Below, piece after piece: positions 9,977 through 17,956 of a DNA stretch of 64,000 nucleotides. Each line of letters begins with the position of its first letter. The stretch's first letter is position 1. The stretch covers positions 1-64,000 of the forward strand of contig NZ_DAOKZA010000011.1 in NCBI RefSeq assembly GCF_035325925.1. The letters run 5' to 3'. A program made the position numbers and the translations under genes. The notes beneath the pieces are model-generated. The model saw only the letters and a program-made list of their open reading frames with translations. It had not been told where the DNA came from and searched no databases. Origin of the DNA: Calidifontimicrobium sp035325925 (GTDB lineage: Bacteria > Pseudomonadota > Gammaproteobacteria > Burkholderiales > Burkholderiaceae_C).

Positions 9977-10012
9977 GCGCCCTCGGGGCCGGGCCGGCCG
10001 GGCCCGCGGCGG

Positions 10013-11734
10013 CTACTGCACCGAGATCGCCAGGTCGGTCGGCGTGGCGTCGAAGATCAGCTTCGCCGGCCAGGTGGGCCAGGGCGTGCCGAGGGCCTGC
10101 GGGACGTTCGGGTCGCCGTGGCGGGCGAACGCGGCGAGCGCGGCCATCATCGCCTTCGACAGCGCCAGCCGCCCGGGGCGGTTCGCGGTCGAGTTGGCGA
10201 CGTTCGAGAACAGCGACGGCCCGAAGTTGCCGAACACGAACGGCAGGTCGAAGGCGTGCGCGGCGCCGTAGATGTCGTCGAAGGGCGCCGGCTCCTCGTC
10301 CCAGTCGAAGCGGTAGTACCACACCGCGTCCTGCCGCGACTTGAGCGTGCCGAGCACGTTGTCGGCCGCGGCCTGCATGAACAGCGTGTCGAGCAGTTCG
10401 GTCATCGCGTTGAAGCCGCCCGGCTTGGTGACCGGCAGGTACTGCGACGGGATCCACTGCTCGATCGTGACCTGCGGCGGCGCGTCCGGGTCGTAGTCGA
10501 ACTGGAGGTCGAACAGCTGCTGGTCGCTCACCAGCCGCCCGCTGCCGGTGCCGAACAGCGCGAGGAAGGTCGGGAACAGCTTGCCCTCGTCGCGCGTGTT
10601 GCCGGCCAGCACCGGCACGCGCAGGTACTGTCCGGCGGCGATCGCGCCGATCGGGTCGATGGGCATCATCGCGCCGTCGGGGATCGGCCCCGAACCGGCC
10701 AGGCCCTGCGGTGCCAGCCGCGTGAGCAGCGTGAACAGCAGCGACGCCGGACTGCGCGAGCGCAGGTACGCCGCCACCTGCTCGGGGCTGCGGCTCGCGA
10801 CCCACGCGGCGGCACCGGCCGCATCGGCAGCGAGACCGTCGACGACGAGCTGCTGCAGCAGCAGCTGCTGGCCCTGCGCCTCGTAGATCGCGGCCGGGTT
10901 CAGCGTCGGGATGCGCCCGGCCGGCAGGTTCGTGGCCAGCGAGATGCCGCCGCTCAGCGGTACCGCGCGGTGGAACAGGCGCGGTCGCGCGTCGACCGTG
11001 GCCGGCGTCGTCAGCAGCGCGTAGACGTTGATCGCGCCGGCCGACTGGCCCATCAGCGTGACGTTGGTCGGGTTGCCGCCGAACTTCGCGATGTCGTGGC
11101 GCACCCACTGCAGCGCCTTGACGATGTCGAGCAGCGCGAAGTTGCCGGAGTCCTCCTGCGCGTCGGCGCCGGACTTCAGCTGCGGCAGGCTGAAGAAGCC
11201 GAAGATGCCGAGCCGGTAGTTGACGGTGACCACGACCGCGTCGGCCGCCTTCGCGAGCGCGGCACCGTCGTACACCGGGTCGGCGGTGTAGCCCGAGACG
11301 TTGCTGCCGCCGTGCACGAACACGATCACCGGCAGGTTGCCGCGGCGGTCGGACGGGCGCCAGACGTTCAGGTACAGGCAGTCCTCGCTGCCCACGGCCT
11401 GGTTCAGCGTCTGGCCGATCGTCTCGTCGTAGCGGTTGTTCGCGCCGGGGCCGTAGATGCGGCCGTACTGCACGCAGGCCGGGCCGAACTGCTGCGCCGC
11501 GCGCGGCGCCTTCCACGGCACGGGGTCGACCGGCGCGCGCCAGCGCCACTCGCCCACCGGCGGCCGCGCGAACGGCACGCCTTTCCACGCGTGGGTGCCG
11601 TTGACCGCGGAATCGTCGACGCCGACCACCGGCCCGAAGCGCGTGCGACGCTCGAGGTCGGTCTGGCCGGGCGGCGCCGCCTGCGCCTGCCAGGTCAGCA
11701 CCGCAGCGGTGAACAGCAGCATCAGCTTGCCCAT
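10013..11734 (-). CDS. Secreted type-B carboxylesterase
   Basis: This is a 573-residue alpha/beta hydrolase of the carboxylesterase type-B (cholinesterase-like) family, probably hydrolysing esters in the periplasm or outside the cell. An N-terminal signal peptide (about residues 1-19, ending AQA) is visible. The oxyanion region FVHGGSNVSG is near 139-148. The nucleophile is Ser231 in GQSAGA, followed by a plausible acid in NTRDEGKLF and a His in GAAHAFDLPFVFGNFG. SEDCLYLNVWRP is the family's second signature. It is convergent with the upstream SDR gene (36-bp gap) and divergent from the YbjQ-family gene. The natural substrate is unknown. Confidence 0.9.
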   Translation of the reverse strand: MGKLMLLFTAAVLTWQAQAAPPGQTDLERRTRFGPVVGVDDSAVNGTHAWKGVPFARPPVGEWRWRAPVDPVPWKAPRAAQQFGPACVQYGRIYGPGANNRYDETIGQTLNQAVGSEDCLYLNVWRPSDRRGNLPVIVFVHGGSNVSGYTADPVYDGAALAKAADAVVVTVNYRLGIFGFFSLPQLKSGADAQEDSGNFALLDIVKALQWVRHDIAKFGGNPTNVTLMGQSAGAINVYALLTTPATVDARPRLFHRAVPLSGGISLATNLPAGRIPTLNPAAIYEAQGQQLLLQQLVVDGLAADAAGAAAWVASRSPEQVAAYLRSRSPASLLFTLLTRLAPQGLAGSGPIPDGAMMPIDPIGAIAAGQYLRVPVLAGNTRDEGKLFPTFLALFGTGSGRLVSDQQLFDLQFDYDPDAPPQVTIEQWIPSQYLPVTKPGGFNAMTELLDTLFMQAAADNVLGTLKSRQDAVWYYRFDWDEEPAPFDDIYGAAHAFDLPFVFGNFGPSLFSNVANSTANRPGRLALSKAMMAALAAFARHGDPNVPQALGTPWPTWPAKLIFDATPTDLAISVQ

Positions 11735-11895
11735 GGTCCTCGCCTCCTGCGTCGCGTCGTGGTGTGCGCAAACGCTACCGGCCCCAGCCGCGGCAGCCGA
11801 CCGGAAAAACCCTGAAACGCGCGCCCGCCCCCCGACCGCGGTGCCGGACGCGGCGCCATCGGATAAGCTGGCCGCCGTTCGGCAAGGAGCGCGCG

Positions 11896-12249
11896 ATGGG
11901 CTGGTTCTCGAGCAGCGACGACGGTTTCTTCCTCGCCACCGTGGTGCCCGACCAGGACGGCGCCCGCGTCGCGAAGTTCCTCGGCGTCGTGCACGGCGAG
12001 GCGATCATCGGTGCCAACATCTTCCGCGACATGTTCAGCTCGATCCGCGACGTCGTCGGTGGACGCGCCGGCGGTTACGAGCGTGCGCTGTCGGGCGCAC
12101 GCGACGCCGCCGTGCAGGACATGATCGATGCCGCGCGCGAACTCGGCGCCGACGGCGTGGTCGGCATCGACTTCGACTACGAGGTGCTGGGCGAGGCCAA
12201 CGGGATGATGATGGTCGCCGTCAGCGGGACCGCGGTGAAGATGGCCTGA
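11896..12249 (+). CDS. YbjQ/UPF0145 family heavy-metal-binding-domain protein
   Basis: This 117-residue protein resembles the YbjQ family (about 105 residues, small pentameric beta/alpha fold, function unknown; sometimes called putative heavy-metal binding). Family-typical parts are VVHGEAIIGANIFRDMF, RDVVGGRAGGYE and AARELGADGVVGIDFDYE. The ATG at 11896 follows a good ribosome binding site (AAGGAG, 11884-11889). The first ~15 residues (MGWFSSSDDGFFLAT) extend beyond the usual start. A TAAGCT (11864-11869) could be its -10 box. It appears monocistronic. Confidence 0.85.
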   Translation: MGWFSSSDDGFFLATVVPDQDGARVAKFLGVVHGEAIIGANIFRDMFSSIRDVVGGRAGGYERALSGARDAAVQDMIDAARELGADGVVGIDFDYEVLGEANGMMMVAVSGTAVKMA

Positions 12250-12460
12250 GCGCCGGGCACACGAACGCCGCGTCGACCCCGAGGACTCGGCCAGGACCGA
12301 CGCGCCGACGTCGCCGCGATGGTCGACGCCGCGCTGCAAGCGACGGGTCCGGCGGCATGGCCGCCCAGTCGCTGCTGCCCGATGGCGGCGTGCCGATGGT
12401 CCGACGCGGCGATGTGTCGGATCGTCGATGGACCCGCGCAGCGTCGACCGTGCGTCGGCG

Positions 12461-12484
12461 CGCCGCCGCCCCCACGCGGCGGCG
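12461..12484. terminator. GC-rich hairpin downstream of the epimerase gene
   Basis: This is a 9-bp perfect stem (12461-12469 with 12476-12484) with a 6-nt loop, located 30 bp past the mce stop on the minus strand and in the 264-bp gap after the YbjQ-family gene. No T-tract follows on either strand, so intrinsic termination is uncertain. The rest of the gap (12250-12513) holds nothing recognisable. Confidence 0.35.
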
Positions 12485-12513
12485 GTCACCGCGGGCGGCC
12501 GGCGCGCCGCCCG

Positions 12514-12984
12514 TCATCCCAGCGCCGCCACCACCTCCGGCGGTGCCTGCACCAGTTCGATCAGCACGCCCTCGCCGCCGATCGGGAACTCGTCGCTGCC
12601 CTTCGGATGGATGAAGCAGATGTCGTGACCCGCGGCGCCCCTGCGGATGCCACCGGGCGCGAAGCGCACGCCGTGCGCGGTCATCCACTCGACGGCCTTG
12701 GGCAGATCGTCGACCCACAGCCCGACGTGGTTCAGCGGCGTCGCGTGCACCGCGGGCTTCTTGGCCGGATCGAGCGGCTGCATCAGGTCGACCTCGACGG
12801 CGGTCGGTCCGCGACCGAGCGCGCAGACGTCCTCGTCGACGTTCTCGCGCTCGGACACGTAGGTGCTCCTCACCTCGAGCCCGAGCACGTCGACCCACAG
12901 CGACCTCAGCCGCTGCTTGTCGGCGCCGCCGATGGCAATCTGCTGGATGCCCAGGATGCGGAACGGCTTGCCGCCGGCGCTCAT
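12514..12984 (-). CDS. mce: VOC-family methylmalonyl-CoA epimerase (probable)
   Basis: The gene encodes a 156-residue vicinal-oxygen-chelate protein with two beta-alpha-beta-beta-beta modules, the second starting LNHVGLWVDDLPKAVEWM. Candidate metal ligands include His in LGIQQIAIG/NHVG, Glu in EVDLMQP and Glu in VLIELVQAP. Epimerase is inferred from its place as the last gene of mcm-meaB-pccB-pccA, where the (2S)- to (2R)-methylmalonyl-CoA step is needed. On sequence alone it could be called a lactoylglutathione-lyase-like protein. The ATG overlaps the pccA stop (ATGA), so it is translationally coupled. The frame is open far upstream inside pccA, but that part is a shadow. Confidence 0.82.
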   Translation of the reverse strand: MSAGGKPFRILGIQQIAIGGADKQRLRSLWVDVLGLEVRSTYVSERENVDEDVCALGRGPTAVEVDLMQPLDPAKKPAVHATPLNHVGLWVDDLPKAVEWMTAHGVRFAPGGIRRGAAGHDICFIHPKGSDEFPIGGEGVLIELVQAPPEVVAALG

Positions 12985-15011
12985 GCGAACCTCATGATCG
13001 GCTGGTCGACCACCAGGCTCTCGCCGCGCGCGGCCAGCAACTCGGCCACCGTGCCGTCCTGCGACGCGGTCAGGATGTTCTCCATCTTCATCGCCTCGAT
13101 CACCGCGAGCCGTTCGCCGGCCTGCACCGCCTGCCCCGGCTGCACCGCGACGTCGACCAGCAGCCCGGGCATCGGCGAGAGCAGCAGCTTGCTCGTGTCG
13201 GCCGGCGGCTTGTGCGGCATCACGCGCAGCAGTTCGGCGGCCTGGGGCAGCAGCACCATCGCGTCGATCGCGCGGCCGTTGTGCGCGACGCGAATCCACA
13301 GCCCGTGACGCTCGACCTGCGCGGTGAACGGCACGCCGTTGCAGGTGCCGCTGGCGCGGATGTCGCGAAACGCCCAGTCCTTGGCGATCACGTAGGCGCG
13401 CTCGCCGACCTGCACGTGCATCGCGCCTTCGACCAGGTGCACCTGCACCGGGTGGTGCTCCTGCGCCCCGTCGCGCCCGCGCAGCACGACCACGTACTCG
13501 TGACCGATCTTCAGCCCGTGACCGGGCAGCTGGCCGGTGATCATCGCCGCGCGCTTGCGGTAGGTGCGGTTGACCGCGGCGGCCAGCGCGACCAGGAACC
13601 CCGGGTCGTCGTGCGGCACGTCGGCCGCCGAGAAGCCCTGCGGGTACTGCTCGGCGATGAAGCCGGTCGTGAAGTCGCCGGCGACGAACTTCGGGTGCGC
13701 CAGCAGCGCCGACTGGAACGGGATGTTGCTGCTGATGCCGCGGATCACGAACGCGTTCAGCGCCTCGCGCATGCGGCAGATCGCGTCGTCGCGGTCGAGG
13801 CCGTGCACGATCAGCTTGGCGATCATCGAGTCGTAGTGCATCGGGATCTCGCCGCCCTCGTAGACGCCGGTGTCGACGCGCACGCCGCCGCCCTCGGGCA
13901 CCGGCAGCGAGGCCTCCATCGTCGTGGGCGGCGGCTGGTAGCGAACCAGGCGCCCGGTCGACGGCAGGAAGCCGCGCAGCGGGTCCTCGGCGTTGATGCG
14001 GCACTCGATGGCCCAGCCGCGGCGGCGCACTCGGTCCTGCGTGAATCCCAGCGGCTCGCCGGCGGCCACGCGGATCATCTGCTCGACGAGGTCCAGCCCG
14101 GTGATGCACTCGGTCACCGGGTGCTCGACCTGCAGGCGCGTGTTCATCTCGAGGAAGTAGAAGCTCTGGTCGCGGCCGACGACGAACTCGACCGTTCCCG
14201 CGCTCTGGTAGTTCACCGCCTTCGCCAGCGCGACGGCCTGCTCGCCCATCGCGCGGCGCGTCGCCTCGCTGATGAACGGCGACGGGGCCTCCTCGATGAC
14301 CTTCTGGTGGCGGCGCTGGATGCTGCACTCGCGCTCCCACAGGTACACCACGTGGCCGTGCGCGTCGCCGAGCACCTGGATCTCGATGTGGCGCGGGCTC
14401 TCGACGAACTTCTCGATGAACACGCGGTCGTCGCCGAAGCTGGCGCGGGCCTCGTTGCGGCACGACGTGAAGCCGTCCGCCGCCTCCTTGTCGTCGAACG
14501 CGACGCGCAGGCCCTTGCCGCCACCGCCGGCGCTGGCCTTGATCATCACCGGGTAGCCGATGTCGCGCGCGATGCGCACCGCCTGCTCGGGCGAGTCGAT
14601 CGCGTCGTTCCAGCCGGGGATGGTGTTGACCTTCGCCTCGTGGGCGAGCCTCTTCGATGCGATCTTGTCGCCCATCGCCGCGATGCTGTGGTGCTTCGGG
14701 CCGATGAAGACGATGCCCTCGTCCTCGACGCGCCGCGCGAACTGCTCGTTCTCGCTGAGGAAGCCGTAGCCCGGGTGCACCGCCTGCGCCCCGGTGGCCC
14801 GGCACGCGGCGATGATCTTGTCCATCGCCAGGTACGACTCGCGGCTCGGTGCCGCGCCGATGAACACCGCCTCGTCGGCCAGCTCGACGTGGCGCGCGTC
14901 GCGGTCGGCCTCGGAGTAGACGGCCACCGTGGCGATGCCCATCTTCTTCGCCGTCTTGATGACGCGGCAGGCGATTTCGCCCCGGTTGGCGATCAGGATC
15001 TTGTTGAACAT
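12981..15011 (-). CDS. pccA: Propionyl-CoA (acetyl-CoA) carboxylase, biotin carboxylase/carrier alpha subunit
   Basis: This 676-residue protein carboxylates its own biotin and delivers CO2 to the beta subunit. Its domains are biotin carboxylase at about 1-450 (start MFNKILIANRGEIACRVIKT; ATP-grasp KASAGGGGKGLR; EMNTRLQVEHPVTE), a linker domain, and a C-terminal biotinyl domain with EAMKMEN and biotinylated Lys642. Length and layout fit PccA-type alpha subunits. It follows pccB after a 133-bp gap that carries an interspersed repeat, and it overlaps mce by 4 bp. Propionyl-CoA is the likely substrate given the mutase and MeaB neighbours. Confidence 0.93.
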   Translation of the reverse strand: MFNKILIANRGEIACRVIKTAKKMGIATVAVYSEADRDARHVELADEAVFIGAAPSRESYLAMDKIIAACRATGAQAVHPGYGFLSENEQFARRVEDEGIVFIGPKHHSIAAMGDKIASKRLAHEAKVNTIPGWNDAIDSPEQAVRIARDIGYPVMIKASAGGGGKGLRVAFDDKEAADGFTSCRNEARASFGDDRVFIEKFVESPRHIEIQVLGDAHGHVVYLWERECSIQRRHQKVIEEAPSPFISEATRRAMGEQAVALAKAVNYQSAGTVEFVVGRDQSFYFLEMNTRLQVEHPVTECITGLDLVEQMIRVAAGEPLGFTQDRVRRRGWAIECRINAEDPLRGFLPSTGRLVRYQPPPTTMEASLPVPEGGGVRVDTGVYEGGEIPMHYDSMIAKLIVHGLDRDDAICRMREALNAFVIRGISSNIPFQSALLAHPKFVAGDFTTGFIAEQYPQGFSAADVPHDDPGFLVALAAAVNRTYRKRAAMITGQLPGHGLKIGHEYVVVLRGRDGAQEHHPVQVHLVEGAMHVQVGERAYVIAKDWAFRDIRASGTCNGVPFTAQVERHGLWIRVAHNGRAIDAMVLLPQAAELLRVMPHKPPADTSKLLLSPMPGLLVDVAVQPGQAVQAGERLAVIEAMKMENILTASQDGTVAELLAARGESLVVDQPIMRFA

Positions 15012-15050
15012 GTCGAGCCTTGGGTGATCAAGAGTGGGCGCGCGAAGCGC

Positions 15051-15070
15051 CGCGCGCTTGCAAGCGCGCG
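15051..15070. repeat. Perfect 20-bp palindrome between pccB and pccA
   Basis: CGCGCGCTTGCAAGCGCGCG reads identically on both strands. It lies 40 bp upstream of the pccA start, directly next to the interspersed repeat at 15073-15143. As RNA it would form a stem with little or no loop. It could be a protein-binding site or part of the mobile repeat unit. Its role is unknown. Confidence 0.85.
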
Positions 15071-15072
15071 CC

Positions 15073-15143
15073 GTGGATCCGGCCTTGCCGGTCCGCCGGC
15101 GTCCCCCCTCGAGGGGGAGGCGCCGAAGGCGCTCCGGGAGCGG
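15073..15143. repeat. Interspersed GC-rich hairpin repeat, copy A
   Basis: This is a roughly 70-bp element in the pccB-pccA gap, containing GGATCCGG, a CCGG...CCGG hairpin, a C-run/G-run hairpin (CCCCCCTCGAGGGGG) and GGCGCCGAAGGCGC. It aligns with 22992-23066 at about 80-85 percent by eye, in the same orientation relative to the transcribed strand. It resembles REP-like intergenic repeats of Burkholderiales and could act as an mRNA processing or stability element between two operon genes. Confidence 0.85.
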
Positions 15144-15144
15144 G

Positions 15145-16677
15145 TCACAACGGGATGTTCCCGTGCTTGCGCCAGGGGTTGTCGAGCTTCTTGTCGCGCA
15201 GCATCACCAGCGAGCGGCAGATGCGCTTGCGCGTCTCGTGCGGCTGGATCACGTCGTCGATGAAGCCGCGCGCGCCGGCGACGAAGGGGTTGGCGAAGCG
15301 CGCCTTGTACTCGGCCTCGCGGCGGCTGAGCTTGTCGGGGTCGCCCTTGTCGTCGCGGAAGATGATCTCCACCGCGCCCTTGGCCCCCATCACCGCGATC
15401 TCGGCGTTCGGCCACGCGAGATTGACGTCGCCGCGAAGGTGCTTGGAGCTCATGACGTCGTAGGCGCCGCCGTAGGCCTTGCGCGTGATCACGGTGACCT
15501 TGGGCACCGTGCACTCGGCGTACGCGTACAGCAGCTTGGCCCCGTGCTTGATGATGCCGCCGTACTCCTGGCTGGTGCCGGGCATGAAGCCGGGCACGTC
15601 GACGAAGGTGATCACCGGGATGTTGAACGCGTCGCAGAAGCGCACGAAACGCGCCGCCTTGATGCTCGACTTGATGTCCAGGCAGCCGGCGAGCACCATC
15701 GGGTTGTTCGCGACGACGCCCACCGTGTGCCCCTCCATGCGGCCGAAGCCGACGACGATGTTCTTCGCGTGGTCGGGCTGCAGTTCGAAGAAGTCGCCGT
15801 CGTCGAGCACCTTGACGATCAGCTCCTTGATGTCGTACGGCTTGTTCGGGTTGTCGGGCACCAGCGTGTCGAGGCTGAAGTCGAGCCGCTCGGCGGGGTC
15901 GCCGCTGGCGCGCACCGGCGGCTTCTCGCGGTTGTTCAGCGGCAGGTAGTTGAAGAAGCGGCGCAGCATCAGGATCGCCTCGACGTCGTTCTCGAACGCG
16001 AGGTCGGCCACGCCGCTCTTCGTGGTGTGCGTGGCCGCGCCGCCGAGTTCCTCGGCCGTGACCTCCTCGTGCGTCACCGTCTTCACGACCTCGGGGCCGG
16101 TGACGAACATGTACGAGCTGTCCCTGACCATGAAGATGAAGTCGGTCATTGCCGGGCTGTACACCGCGCCGCCCGCGCACGGGCCCATGATCATGCTGAT
16201 CTGCGGGATCACCCCCGAGGCCATCACGTTGCGCTGGAACACGTCGGCGTAGCCGCCCAGCGACGCGACGCCTTCCTGGATGCGCGCGCCACCCGAGTCG
16301 TTCAGGCCGATCACCGGTGCGCCGACCTTCATTGCCTGGTCCATGACCTTGCAGATCTTCTCGGCGTGCGCTTCGCTGAGCGCGCCGCCGAACACCGTGA
16401 AGTCCTGGCTGAAGACGAACACCAGCCGGCCGTTGATCATCCCGTAGCCGGTGACCACGCCGTCGCCCGGGACCTTGTTGTCGGCCATGCCGAAGTCGGC
16501 GCAGCGGTGCTCGACGAACATGTCCCACTCCTCGAACGTGCCCTCGTCGAGCAGCAGCGACAGTCGTTCGCGCGCGGTCAGCTTGCCCTTGGCGTGCTGC
16601 GCGTCGATGCGCTTGCGTCCGCCGCCCAGACGCGCCGCGGCGCGCTTGTTCTCCAGTTGTTCGATGATGTCGTGCAT
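15145..16677 (-). CDS. pccB: Propionyl-CoA carboxylase beta (carboxyltransferase) subunit
   Basis: PccB transfers CO2 from carboxybiotin to propionyl-CoA to give (2S)-methylmalonyl-CoA. The protein is 510 residues and begins MHDIIEQLENKRAAARLGGG. The crotonase-like carboxyltransferase halves are seen as PVIGLNDSGGARIQEGVASL with GPCAGGAVYSPA in the N half, and FVDVPGFMPGTSQEYGGIIKHGAKLLYAYAE with KAYGGAYDVMSSKH in the C half (spread over residues about 140-450). It follows meaB by 33 bp. Length and motifs fit the PccB/MmdA group rather than AccD. Confidence 0.95.
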   Translation of the reverse strand: MHDIIEQLENKRAAARLGGGRKRIDAQHAKGKLTARERLSLLLDEGTFEEWDMFVEHRCADFGMADNKVPGDGVVTGYGMINGRLVFVFSQDFTVFGGALSEAHAEKICKVMDQAMKVGAPVIGLNDSGGARIQEGVASLGGYADVFQRNVMASGVIPQISMIMGPCAGGAVYSPAMTDFIFMVRDSSYMFVTGPEVVKTVTHEEVTAEELGGAATHTTKSGVADLAFENDVEAILMLRRFFNYLPLNNREKPPVRASGDPAERLDFSLDTLVPDNPNKPYDIKELIVKVLDDGDFFELQPDHAKNIVVGFGRMEGHTVGVVANNPMVLAGCLDIKSSIKAARFVRFCDAFNIPVITFVDVPGFMPGTSQEYGGIIKHGAKLLYAYAECTVPKVTVITRKAYGGAYDVMSSKHLRGDVNLAWPNAEIAVMGAKGAVEIIFRDDKGDPDKLSRREAEYKARFANPFVAGARGFIDDVIQPHETRKRICRSLVMLRDKKLDNPWRKHGNIPL

Positions 16678-16710
16678 GGACGCGTCTCCGCTGGGGGATG
16701 TCGAGGGGAG

Positions 16711-17748
16711 TCAGTGGAACAGGTCGAGCAGCCGGCGCGCGGCCACCGATGCGGCGACGCGCCCGGCGCGCACGTCGGCCGTCGTCGCGGGCAGCGCGGC
16801 GGCCACCGCGGGGTGCCGGCGGAAGCGCTCCTTCAGACCGGCGTCGAGGCGCTCCCACAGCCAGGCCACGGTCTGGCGCTCGCGTCGTTCGGCCAGGCGC
16901 CCGCTCGCGGTCTGCAGGTCGCGGAAGTGTTCGACGGCGTCCCAGAAGTCGGCCAGGCCCTGGCCGGTGACGGCGCTGAGCTGCAGCACGCGCGGGTGCC
17001 ACACGCGGGTGTCGTGATGGCCGTGGTCGGGATGGCCGTGCAGCCCGAAGATGCGCAGCGCCGACGTGATCTGTGCCCGCGCGCGTGTCGCCGCCGCCTC
17101 GTCGAGGTCGGCCTTGTTGATCGCGACCAGGTCGGCGAGCTCCATCACGCCCTTCTTGATCGCCTGCAGGTCGTCGCCGGCGTTCGGCAGCTGCAGCAGC
17201 ACGAACAGGTCGGTCATGCCGGCCACCGCCGTCTCGCTCTGCCCGACGCCGACCGTCTCGACGATCACGATGTCGTGACCGGCGGCTTCGAGCACCAGCA
17301 TCGCCTCGCGCGTCTTCTCGGCCACGCCGCCGAGCGTGCCGGCCGACGGGCTCGGGCGGATGAAGGCGCGATCGTCGCGCGACAGGCGCTCCATGCGCGT
17401 CTTGTCGCCGAGGATCGAGCCGCCCGAGACCGTCGACGAAGGGTCCACCGCCAGCACCGCGACGCGGTGCCCGCGTGCGATCAGGAACAGCCCGAGCACC
17501 TCGATGAAGGTGCTCTTGCCGACGCCGGGCACGCCCGAGATGCCCAGGCGCAGCGAGCCGCCGGCGTGCGGCAGCAGCGCGGTCAGCAGCGCGTCGGCGC
17601 GTTCGCGATGGTCGGCGCGCGTCGACTCGAGCAGCGTGATCGCCTTGGCGATCGCGCGGCGCTGTGCTGGGCCGGGGTGCCCGAGTACGGCGTCCCTGAG
17701 CCGCACGTCCACGGCGTCGGGGCCCCGCGTCGCGTCGACGTCGGTCAC
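16711..17748 (-). CDS. meaB: MeaB/ArgK-type G3E GTPase, methylmalonyl-CoA mutase chaperone
   Basis: MeaB protects and reloads the B12 cofactor of methylmalonyl-CoA mutase using GTP. In 345 residues it shows a Walker A GVPGVGKST (72-80), DPSSTVSGGSILGDKTRM with switch residues, the Walker B-like IVETVGVGQSE, and the base-recognition NKAD. It lies 208 bp downstream of the mutase gene and 33 bp upstream of pccB. The 208-bp gap (17749-17956) shows no gene or clear hairpin. Older databases call this family ArgK, which is a misnomer. Confidence 0.94.
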   Translation of the reverse strand: MTDVDATRGPDAVDVRLRDAVLGHPGPAQRRAIAKAITLLESTRADHRERADALLTALLPHAGGSLRLGISGVPGVGKSTFIEVLGLFLIARGHRVAVLAVDPSSTVSGGSILGDKTRMERLSRDDRAFIRPSPSAGTLGGVAEKTREAMLVLEAAGHDIVIVETVGVGQSETAVAGMTDLFVLLQLPNAGDDLQAIKKGVMELADLVAINKADLDEAAATRARAQITSALRIFGLHGHPDHGHHDTRVWHPRVLQLSAVTGQGLADFWDAVEHFRDLQTASGRLAERRERQTVAWLWERLDAGLKERFRRHPAVAAALPATTADVRAGRVAASVAARRLLDLFH

Positions 17749-17956
17749 CGCACGTTCCTCGGGCCGTGGCGTTGACCGGACGTACGCGGGCCGCGACAGC
17801 CACTCACTGCGTCGCCGTCCTTCGCAGCGCCCTCCATGGCCGAGCGGGCCGAGGACGCCGGGACAGGCGAACGACCGACTTCGATGCGTGTCCGCAACCG
17901 ACCGACGGCCGACGATGGCGCCGGCGCCCGCGACAGACCCGTCCGCCGCACGACGC

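Noticed and set aside
9990..10006. Short GC hairpin between the convergent SDR and esterase genes
   Set aside because: Only a 6-bp stem and no T-tract. In DNA this GC-rich such stems are expected by chance.
12250..12513. Possible small gene in the 264-bp gap after the YbjQ-family gene
   Set aside because: Open frames here have no start with a ribosome binding site and give Arg-rich low-complexity products. Only a hairpin is supported.
15034..17775. A 913-codon plus-strand open frame opposite pccB and meaB
   Set aside because: It is rich in Arg, His, Asp and Gly with no domain pattern. The minus strand encodes clear PccB and MeaB.
17749..17956. Possible gene or riboswitch in the 208-bp gap between mcm and meaB
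   Set aside because: No coding pattern, no cobalamin-box-like sequence and no strong hairpin seen. The gap is within the operon rather than at its 5' end.
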